A stretch of 64,000 nucleotides of DNA from assembly GCA_965249685.1 (NCBI GenBank), contig CBDFMN010000003.1:310001-374000 (forward strand), given 5' to 3'. The position numbers and the translations under genes were made by a program. The DNA comes from RH-AL1 sp965249685 (GTDB lineage: Bacteria; Pseudomonadota; Alphaproteobacteria; Rhizobiales; Beijerinckiaceae). Of the stretch, positions 48,138 to 54,670 are shown one piece after another. The notes under the pieces are model-generated. The model saw nothing but the letters and a program-made list of their open reading frames with translations, was not told where the DNA came from and searched no databases. Numbering within the stretch: position 1 is the first letter of the stretch; each line of letters opens with the position of its first letter.

Positions 48138-51100
48138 GTGCGTGAAACCCTTACCGCCTTCGCCATTTTTCTGATCGTCGCGCTGACGGGGCTGCTCGCG
48201 GGGCCGTATTGCGTCGACTGGAATGCGAGCCGTGGCTTCCTCGAAGCAAGGCTGTCGCGCGCGCTTGGCCAGAAGGTGACGGTCGGCGGCTCCATCGACC
48301 TCAAGCTGTTGCCGACCCCCTATCTCGTCCTCAACCAAGCGGTCGTGGGCAGCGACGACGGGCCGCTTTCGCTCGGCATCCGCCACCTCGACCTCGAACT
48401 TTCCATCGCGCCCCTGCTGCACGGCGAATTCGAGATCGTCGAAGCCAAGCTTGCCGAGCCGACCATCCGCATCACCCTGCAGCGCGACCGTACCCTGCCG
48501 CCGCTGCCTGTTGCACCCGCCTTCGCCGCCGACGTGCGGTTCGACCGCATCACCATCACGGATGGGACGCTGGCGCTCGCCGACCCCGACAGCGGGCGCA
48601 CCCTCGCGTTGGAACACGTCGACCTCCAGGCGGAGGCGGAATCGTTGGGTGGCCCATTCCGCGCGAGCGGGGAGGCGGGCGAGGCCGGCGCGCGGACCCG
48701 GTTCCGCTTCGTCTCCGCGGCGGCGCAGGGCGGTAGGGCGCGCATTAAGCTGGGCGTGGACGGGACGCCCAGCCACGCGAGCCTCGACGTCGACGGCAAC
48801 CTATCCCTTGTCGGAACGGCCGACGCTTTGGTGCGCCCGAGCTTCGAGGGGACCATCGCCGCCGCCGGTCACGTCGACAGTGCCGGCTTCGACGTCGTGC
48901 CGTGGCGCCTTTCCGGGCCCGTGCGCGGGGACTTGCACGAAGCCCGCCTCGAGGCCGGAACCCTTCGCCTCGGCGGCGAAACGGCCGCAATGACGTTGGC
49001 AGCGGCCGGGCAGGCCAGCTTCGGCCAAACCGGCGCCCTCCACCTCGACTTGAGCGCCAAGCAGCTCGACCTGGACCGCTGGGCGGCGCGCGGCAGCGTG
49101 GCCGATGCGCCGGCGCGCGCAATCCCGACGCTCGCCGACCTGCTCGCGCTCCGCCGCACGCTTCAGCCTGCGCTGCCGACGAGCCTCGGCCTGTCGGTCG
49201 CTGCGGCGACCTACGGCGGCGCGGCGCTGGAGAACCTCGAAGCCACGTTCAGCGTCGGGGTGGCGGACTCTTCGCCCTTCCGTCTGGCGCTGGATCTGCC
49301 CGGCAACGCCCATGCCGCGGTCGACGGCACCGCGGCGTTCTCGGCCTTCACCGGGCACGTCGCGATCGATGCGCCGAACCTGCCGGCGACAAGGGCATGG
49401 CTGGCCCTCGTCGGAGCCGACTTCGCCTCCTCGGCCGTTCCATTTCGCTCCATCGAAGGGAGGGCCGAGGTCGCTTACGGCAACGAAGGCGTCGACCTCC
49501 ACGGCGTGGTGCTGCGCCTCGACCAGTCGACGATGACGGGCGACGCGCATCTCACGCCCGCGAGTGCCACGCGGCCTGCCGCCGTGAAAGCGGACCTCCA
49601 CGCGGCCGCGCTCGACCTCCAAGCCATGCCCGACCTTGAGGCGCTGCGCTCCGCTACCGCGCTGAGCGACCTCGACCTCCGGTTCGAGGCCCGCGGCCTC
49701 AAAGTCGCTCGGTTCGGAAGCGGCGCGCTGGATGCCGGGCACCTTCGTTTCGCCCTCCGCAAGACAGGCGGCCGCTTCACGCTCGACGGCTTCGCGATCG
49801 AGGGGCTCGGGGGCGCCAGCGTCGGGGCGACGGCTAGTCTCGATCCTTCCGGCGGCCGCGTCGACGCCACGCTGGAGGCAGGCCGACTGGTCGATCTTGC
49901 GGCCCTTCTCCGGCGCGTCGTCCCCGGCGCGTGGTCCGACGCCCTGGCGTCGCGCGCGCCCGTCCTCGCTCCCGCCAACCTGACGCTGGCGGCAGCGTGG
50001 GCCGCGGGCGACAAACTCGGCGACGTGGTCCCTCGCCGCCTGAGCGTGGCAGGCGCGCTTGGCGCCACTAAGCTGAACGTTGCGCTCACGCCCGACCCGG
50101 GTGACGACAGGAAGGTTCTCGCCACCGCAGCAGCCGAGGCGCCGGAGGCGTCCATTCTTCTGCGCCAACTGGGCCTGCCGACCCTGCTGGTCCCGGCATT
50201 GGGACCGGGCCGGCTCGCCCTGGAGGCCAAGGGACCGCTTAGCGGCTCGCTTGCGGCAACGGCGAGGGCCAGCATCGGTCGATCGACCCTCGACCTCGCC
50301 GGCCGTCTGGCTCTCGGCGACGGTGGGTCCGCGTCCGGCACGCTGCGCGCTCTCAGCCCCGACGCGTCGCTCCTGCTGCAGTCCTTGGCCATGGCGTTTC
50401 CCGACCTTGTCGGCCGCCTTTCGATCGACTTGGCGGGCGCTTGGTCCAAAACCGCGACTGGGCTGACGGTCGACGACCTCAAGGGCCAAGCCGGCGCCCG
50501 CGTCCTGGCTGGAGCCGTGGCGTGGCACGGGCGGGATGCCAAGGGCGACGTGGCGCTAACGGGGTCGCTTTCGCTCGATCGCCTCTCGCTGCCGACGATG
50601 CTGAGCCTGGCACTGGGGCCGCCGCAGCAACCGGCGGCCGGCGCCGACTGGTCGGCGGCGACCTTCGGCTCCGGCCTGATCGACCTGCCGCCCGTCGCGC
50701 TAGACCTCCAGGTCCAGACGTTGGATATGGGCCGCGGGCTGATCGGCTCGGACGCCCGGTTCGGGTTGGGCCTCTCTCCAGGGAGCGTTGCGCTGCGCGG
50801 TTTGAAGGCGCGGGTCCAGGACGGGACCGTCGGCGCCGATCTCGTCGTGCGGCGCGACGGAGCCACGGCAGCGATCGAGGGCGGCATCAGCGCGTCCGGC
50901 GTGGCGCTCGCCTTGCCCGGCATCACCGGGCGGCTCTCGGGCAGCTTGTCTCTGGCGGGCAGCGGCCGCTCGGCCCTGGCGCTCGCCTCCAGCCTGTCCG
51001 GCACGGGCGAGGCCACGCTCGGTGACCTGCAAATCGCGCGTGCCGATCCCGCTGCCCTGCCGAAAGTGTTCGAGGACGTGGAGGCCGACCGCGTCTCCGT

Positions 51101-51860
51101 CGATGAGGATGCCATCCTGCGCGCGCTCGACGACGCGGCAATCGCGCCGTTGGCGGCCGGCACGCGGCCCTTCGCTTTGAGCCTTGCCGCCGGCACGCTG
51201 CACGGCGATCCAAAGCCGGGGACCTCAGGAGACGGGGCCGTGCGCAGCACCGCTACCTTCGCCGTCGACCTGCGGACCCGCACCCTCGACGCGCGCGTCG
51301 TGCAGACCTTGCAGGCGCTGCCGAAATCCTGGTCAGGCGCGCCGCCGCAGATCGTCCTGCAGGTCGAGGGCCCATTCGGCGCGGCGGTGCGGACCATCAA
51401 CGCCAGCGGCTTCGTCAACGCGCTCGCGGGCCGGGCGCTCGCCCGCGAGACGGCGCGTATCGAAGCCTACGAGGCCGACGCCCGGGAACGGGCCTTCTTC
51501 AACCAGCGTCTGCAGGCTGACCGGAGGCGCGAGCAGGAGCGCGTGAAAGCCGAGGACGACGCGCGCCTGGCGGCAGAGACGGCGCGCAAAGCCGAAGCCG
51601 ACCGCCGCGCGCGCGAGGCCGCGGCTAGGCTCGAGCGGACCCGCAAGGCGGAAGAGGCGGCGCGGGCCGCGCAAGATCGGGCCGCACAGGATCGCGCGAC
51701 GCAAGAGAAGGCCGCTCGCGAACGTGTCGAGGAGCAGGCGCGGGAGCGTGCAGCCCCGCAGCGGCCGGCGCCCGATACGAGACCTGCCGGCCCAAGCGGG
51801 CTGCAGGTGCCCGCGCAGGGTACCCGGCCGCAAGACCCTTCAACCAGCGGCCTCTACTAA
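48138..51860 (+). CDS. AsmA-family protein
   Basis: A very large (1240-residue) envelope protein. The N-terminal membrane helix TAFAIFLIVALTGLLAGPY is followed by the AsmA start region (LEARLSRALGQKVTVGGSIDLKLLPTPYL, here quoted around VGGSIDLKLLP) and a long beta-rich periplasmic part. The AsmA C-terminal domain has LSGSLSLAGSGRSALALASSLSGTGEA. AsmA-like proteins are bridge-like lipid-transfer or outer-membrane biogenesis factors. The last ~115 residues are unusual: a highly charged Ala/Arg/Glu coiled-coil-like tail (RKAEADRRAREAAARLER) and a Pro-rich end. GTG start. It overlaps the convergent RHH gene by 21 bases. Confidence 0.88.
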   Translation: MRETLTAFAIFLIVALTGLLAGPYCVDWNASRGFLEARLSRALGQKVTVGGSIDLKLLPTPYLVLNQAVVGSDDGPLSLGIRHLDLELSIAPLLHGEFEIVEAKLAEPTIRITLQRDRTLPPLPVAPAFAADVRFDRITITDGTLALADPDSGRTLALEHVDLQAEAESLGGPFRASGEAGEAGARTRFRFVSAAAQGGRARIKLGVDGTPSHASLDVDGNLSLVGTADALVRPSFEGTIAAAGHVDSAGFDVVPWRLSGPVRGDLHEARLEAGTLRLGGETAAMTLAAAGQASFGQTGALHLDLSAKQLDLDRWAARGSVADAPARAIPTLADLLALRRTLQPALPTSLGLSVAAATYGGAALENLEATFSVGVADSSPFRLALDLPGNAHAAVDGTAAFSAFTGHVAIDAPNLPATRAWLALVGADFASSAVPFRSIEGRAEVAYGNEGVDLHGVVLRLDQSTMTGDAHLTPASATRPAAVKADLHAAALDLQAMPDLEALRSATALSDLDLRFEARGLKVARFGSGALDAGHLRFALRKTGGRFTLDGFAIEGLGGASVGATASLDPSGGRVDATLEAGRLVDLAALLRRVVPGAWSDALASRAPVLAPANLTLAAAWAAGDKLGDVVPRRLSVAGALGATKLNVALTPDPGDDRKVLATAAAEAPEASILLRQLGLPTLLVPALGPGRLALEAKGPLSGSLAATARASIGRSTLDLAGRLALGDGGSASGTLRALSPDASLLLQSLAMAFPDLVGRLSIDLAGAWSKTATGLTVDDLKGQAGARVLAGAVAWHGRDAKGDVALTGSLSLDRLSLPTMLSLALGPPQQPAAGADWSAATFGSGLIDLPPVALDLQVQTLDMGRGLIGSDARFGLGLSPGSVALRGLKARVQDGTVGADLVVRRDGATAAIEGGISASGVALALPGITGRLSGSLSLAGSGRSALALASSLSGTGEATLGDLQIARADPAALPKVFEDVEADRVSVDEDAILRALDDAAIAPLAAGTRPFALSLAAGTLHGDPKPGTSGDGAVRSTATFAVDLRTRTLDARVVQTLQALPKSWSGAPPQIVLQVEGPFGAAVRTINASGFVNALAGRALARETARIEAYEADARERAFFNQRLQADRRREQERVKAEDDARLAAETARKAEADRRAREAAARLERTRKAEEAARAAQDRAAQDRATQEKAARERVEEQARERAAPQRPAPDTRPAGPSGLQVPAQGTRPQDPSTSGLY

Positions 51861-52097
51861 CGCCCCCGGGGCGCTTGCCGCGCGCAGGAGGAAGACGCGG
51901 ATCGCGGAGGACAGGTTCGCGCCCTCCCGTGTGGCGTCGATCGACGCCACGAGTGCTGCGACCGACAGGCCACCACGCGCGGCCTCAGCCTTCAGCGCGA
52001 CCCAGAACGCGTCTTCGAGGGAGATGCTGGTGGCGTGGCCGGAGACGACGAGCGAGCGTTTGACGAGCGTCGTCGTGAGGCGAGCGTCAGGCCTCAT
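51840..52097 (-). CDS. Ribbon-helix-helix domain protein (RHH_4)
   Basis: An 85-residue protein with the alphaproteobacterial RHH_4 pattern: VKRSLVVSGHATSISLEDAFWVALKAEAARGGLSVAALV (core HATSISLEDAFW), then a C-terminal ARG-like LSSAIRVFLL. Such proteins are presumed small DNA-binding regulators, often next to sspB-region genes. Its start overlaps the upstream DUF4169 gene by 11 bases, so it is the third gene of the sspB operon. The 3' end overlaps AsmA. Targets are unknown. Confidence 0.85.
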   Translation of the reverse strand: MRPDARLTTTLVKRSLVVSGHATSISLEDAFWVALKAEAARGGLSVAALVASIDATREGANLSSAIRVFLLRAASAPGALVEAAG

Positions 52098-52287
52098 CGC
52101 CGGTGGCGACTCCGCAGAGGCGATGGCCGTCGTGGTCGCGCGCGGCCTTCGTGTCGGCCGCGGCTTGCGCGCGCCGCTCGGCCAAGGTTAGGCCACACCG
52201 CGCGCGGTTTTCCGCCGCCCGGCCGTCACGGTCGTCGCGCGCCTTTGCCTTGCGCGCGCGCCGGAGGTTGACGACGTCGCCGGTCAC
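52087..52287 (-). CDS. DUF4169 family protein
   Basis: A 66-residue, highly charged protein beginning MTGDVVNLRRARKAKARD and continuing AENRARCGLTLAERRAQ, the DUF4169 signature. Function unknown; the family is almost restricted to alphaproteobacteria. The GTG start overlaps the sspB stop as GTGA and its end overlaps the RHH gene, so all three are translationally coupled. Confidence 0.82.
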   Translation of the reverse strand: MTGDVVNLRRARKAKARDDRDGRAAENRARCGLTLAERRAQAAADTKAARDHDGHRLCGVATGDEA

Positions 52288-52835
52288 GGTTTCTTCCGAA
52301 ACGAATCGATCGAGATCACCTTCGCTTCTACGGCCCCCTCGCCGGAATCCTTGTCTGCTGCGGGCTTGTTGGCATCACGCCTGGTTCCCGCGGGCGCGGT
52401 GAGGAGGCCCGTCACCTTGACACCATCCCCCTCGGCCGGAGGCGAGCCCGCATCGTTCGCGCCTTCCTCGTGCCCTTCCGCATGGAGTTCGAACTTTAGG
52501 CCGAACTGAACGGAAGGATCGAAGAAGCCGGTCAGTGCCTCGAACGGGATGAGCAGCCGCTCCGGGATGCCACGAAAGGAGAGCCCGACCTCAAAGGCGT
52601 GATCGGTGACGTTCAGATTCTCGAACTGGTGCTGAAGGATGATGGTCATCTCTTCAGGATATTGCTCGCGCATGCGCGTGGAGAGGCGAATGCCGGGTGC
52701 CTGCGTGCGGAAGGTGATATAAAAGTGGTGGTCGCCCAGTAGGCCGTCGCGCGAGGCGTCGCCCAGCACCTTCTTGACCACGCCGCAGAGGGCTTCCTGA
52801 ACCAACAGGTCGTAGCGGATCAGGTCGTCGGGCAT
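52284..52835 (-). CDS. sspB: ClpXP adaptor SspB (alphaproteobacterial type)
   Basis: Adaptor that binds tmRNA-tagged proteins and delivers them to ClpXP. The 183-residue protein starts MPDDLIRYDLLVQEALCGVV, with FYITFRTQAPGI and RMREQYPEEMTIILQHQFENL forming the peptide-binding beta domain, and LIPFEALTGFFDPSVQFGLKF. A ~50-residue disordered linker ends in a short C-terminal ClpX-binding-like segment (AKVISIDSFRKKP). The frame is open far upstream, but homology begins at ATG 52835. The ssrA gene, which makes its substrate tag, lies ~250 bases upstream on the same strand. Confidence 0.93.
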   Translation of the reverse strand: MPDDLIRYDLLVQEALCGVVKKVLGDASRDGLLGDHHFYITFRTQAPGIRLSTRMREQYPEEMTIILQHQFENLNVTDHAFEVGLSFRGIPERLLIPFEALTGFFDPSVQFGLKFELHAEGHEEGANDAGSPPAEGDGVKVTGLLTAPAGTRRDANKPAADKDSGEGAVEAKVISIDSFRKKP

Positions 52836-52998
52836 CCAGCTCACATCCAAGAGAGGTCGTCGGAGGCGATTGCTCCGGCGCGTCCGGCGCTGTCCGCCCC
52901 GGGCCGGGCTGGACTGCCATGACGCCCAGAGATAGCGACCAAGCCTGCGGGAATCTACCCTTGCGGCAATGGTTTCGCGATTGCGGACGAACGCGTCC

Positions 52999-53070
52999 TT
53001 GAAAGGTAAGGCGGCCTTGGAAGGTACCACGGCCTCGGAAGGTACCATGGCCTTGGAAGATGAAAAGTGA
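52999..53070. repeat. 18-bp tandem repeat, about 3.5 units
   Basis: Units TTGAAAGGTAAGGCGGCC, TTGGAAGGTACCACGGCC and TCGGAAGGTACCATGGCC follow each other, with a partial fourth TTGGAAGATGAAAAG. Two carry the palindrome GGTACC. The array lies between ssrA and sspB, just past the tmRNA 3' end, within the 612-base gap before the next plus-strand gene. On the sspB-coding strand it would be part of an sspB leader if ssrA transcription reads through. Confidence 0.85.
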
Positions 53071-53073
53071 AGT

Positions 53074-53099
53074 GGAGGCTTCTGTTGCCAGGTGCCTCC
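53074..53099 (-). terminator. Probable 3'-end hairpin of ssrA
   Basis: Reading the minus strand, GGAGGC and GCCTCC pair around a 14-base loop and are followed by ACTTCACTTTTC, a weak T-rich tail. It lies about 55 bases past the tag stop codon, where the coding piece of tmRNA should end. Confidence 0.45.
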
Positions 53100-53390
53100 G
53101 AACCCCGCCTTAAGGTGCAACCCCCAAGGACTTCAATTCGGTACCTTTACCGCATTACGCGGCAACGGCCACCGGAGCATAGTTGTCATTGGCAACTATA
53201 GGTTTAGCCCGATAACGACGGTACAATGCCGAGCAAAAGACAGTCCTTTACACTTCCCGTCGAATCTATTTCGCCCCCACCCAAGCAGGATCACGCGCGA
53301 TCCTGCTTGGGTGGAGGCGCCGGGTACCGCCCCCGGGTCCGAAAAGCTTCATTTCGACGCCGTTTATCGCCATAGCCACCCGAGAGCAGC
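53095..53390 (-). ncRNA. ssrA: Two-piece (circularly permuted) tmRNA
   Basis: tmRNA for ribosome rescue, in the alphaproteobacterial permuted form. Reading the minus strand, the acceptor piece comes first. A T-arm-like CCGGG..CCCGG stem leads into CGCCTCC (53319-53313), the 3' acceptor strand, followed by the discriminator A and CC. An intervening hairpin follows. Then GGGGGCG (53278-53272) opens the coding piece with GAAATAGATTCGACGGG, the classic tmRNA 5' sequence. GGGGGCG pairs with CGCCTCC over seven pairs. The resume codon starts at 53193, and the reading frame to the TAA at 53155 encodes ANDNYAPVAVAA, a standard proteolysis tag. Outer ends are approximate. sspB lies downstream on the same strand. 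Confidence 0.9.
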
Positions 53391-53447
53391 CCCTTCAATA
53401 TAGGCGAAGCGGAACGCTTTAGGAAGATGGCTTCGGCAGGGACCCGC

Positions 53448-54212
53448 ATGAACCAACAGACAGAGCGCGACGTGCTCCACGTCGGATCGGACGATGGCGC
53501 GCGCCCCGGCCTGCTCTCGCTCGGCGGAAGCCTTTTCGGCATCGCCGCGCTGGCAATCCTGTTCGCCGGCATTTTGGCGGCGCTGGTCCTCCTGGCGCAG
53601 GTCCTAGTCCTGGGGAGGGACGAGACGCGCAGCTTCTATCTTTCGCTGCAATTCGACTTCCCCACGCGCGCAAAACTCAATGCGCTCGCGGTAACGGGGG
53701 TCTATGCGGCGCTGGCCGCAGCCACGTTCGTCGTCGCCCGCCACAGGCGGCCGAGGGGCTGGCGCGATCTCCTTGCCCTCCGCCCGGTCGGGCCGGCGTG
53801 GCGGCGGATCGCGTCCGTGGCGTCGATGGTGCTGATCTACGCCTTGCTCGCGAGCCTGGCGCTGGCCCATTTACGGGACCGCCACGTCCCGGTCGACGGG
53901 CCGACGGACTTCGTCCTCGTCGGCCTCCTCGTCTTTAATTACGTGATCTGCGCGCCCGTCGCGGAGGAATTGATCTTCCGCGGCTGGCTCTACACAGGAT
54001 TGCGCGGCCACCTGCGGTTCGGCACCACCTTCTTCGCGACCTCGCTGCTGTTCGCGGCCATTCACTGGGACCCGCGCCACATGGTGCTGGTGCTGCCACT
54101 CGCGTTTGCGCTGGGCTTCATCCGGGAGCAGACCGGGAGCGTGAAGCCGACGGTTCTCCTGCACGCCTCGTACAACATCGTGACCGTGGCGACGACGCTT
54201 GCGACGCAATAG
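53448..54212 (+). CDS. CPBP-family intramembrane metalloprotease, copy 2
   Basis: A 254-residue polytopic membrane protein. It has the CPBP motifs AEELIFRGWLYTGL (EExxxR), LLFAAIHWDP (FxxxH) and LLHASYN (HxxxN), with further helices before and after. ATG 53448 has GCAGGG upstream; an ATG at 53427 is possible. The C-terminal 90 residues align closely by eye with copy 1 at 41101-41877 (both have FRGWLYT, then LGF(L/I)RE(R/Q)TG), so the two are paralogues. Its role is unknown. It is convergent with the BLUF gene, ten bases away. Confidence 0.86.
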   Translation: MNQQTERDVLHVGSDDGARPGLLSLGGSLFGIAALAILFAGILAALVLLAQVLVLGRDETRSFYLSLQFDFPTRAKLNALAVTGVYAALAAATFVVARHRRPRGWRDLLALRPVGPAWRRIASVASMVLIYALLASLALAHLRDRHVPVDGPTDFVLVGLLVFNYVICAPVAEELIFRGWLYTGLRGHLRFGTTFFATSLLFAAIHWDPRHMVLVLPLAFALGFIREQTGSVKPTVLLHASYNIVTVATTLATQ

Positions 54213-54221
54213 CCCACGCGA

Positions 54222-54656
54222 TCAGGCCGCGACCCCGGTCATCCACTCGTCTTCGCGCACGACGACGCTGCGGAGGAGGTCGAGTACCCTGTTGCCGGCC
54301 TGCGTTTGATCCGAGAAGGCTGCGCTCATGATGGTCTGGGCGTACATCGAGGCGTCGGTCGATCCGGCGAAGGCCATCGACCACGCGGGAAAGTCTCTTC
54401 CGGCGATCAGCCCGGCTTCGAGAATCGTGACTTCGCTATGACGCTCGTCGCATTGAATTCGCTCGAAAGTCCGTTCCACGGCCTCGATCGGTCCCTCAAG
54501 CACCTGGGCGAAACATTGGCTGCTGAAGAATAGACCGCCGGTGACGTCGTCGCGCGCGTTGTTTCTGCGCGACACGTCCAGGATGCGCCGGATGTCTTCG
54601 ACGTTCATTTCCACGGTGCTTCGGCTGCAGTAGAGAATACGGTAAAGCTGGTTCAT
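54222..54656 (-). CDS. Stand-alone BLUF photoreceptor protein
   Basis: A short blue-light receptor using FAD, 144 residues. From ATG 54656, LYRILYCSRST carries the photoactive Tyr (residue 9). RRNNARDDVTGGLFF carries the conserved Asn (33), and QCFAQVLEGP the conserved Gln (51). FPAWSMAFAG supplies the beta-5 Trp/Met region. After the ~95-residue core only a short C-terminal helix region remains, so there is no fused output domain. It starts 14 bases after a GGDEF-EAL gene on the same strand. Partnership with that enzyme is inferred from the operon and from known BLUF-EAL fusions. Confidence 0.9.
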   Translation of the reverse strand: MNQLYRILYCSRSTVEMNVEDIRRILDVSRRNNARDDVTGGLFFSSQCFAQVLEGPIEAVERTFERIQCDERHSEVTILEAGLIAGRDFPAWSMAFAGSTDASMYAQTIMSAAFSDQTQAGNRVLDLLRSVVVREDEWMTGVAA

Positions 54657-54670
54657 GGGACAAGGTTCTC

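Noticed and set aside
52836..53120. N-terminal extension of sspB by about 95 residues, including repeats SSKAMVPSEAVVPSKAALP.
   Set aside because: The extension is read through the 18-bp tandem repeat and reaches the ssrA 3' end; SspB homology begins at MPDDLIRYD and a usable start is there.
53277..53314. The perfect 16-pair inverted repeat taken as a stand-alone terminator or operator.
   Set aside because: It has no T-run and is fully explained as the intervening loop joining the two pieces of the permuted tmRNA.
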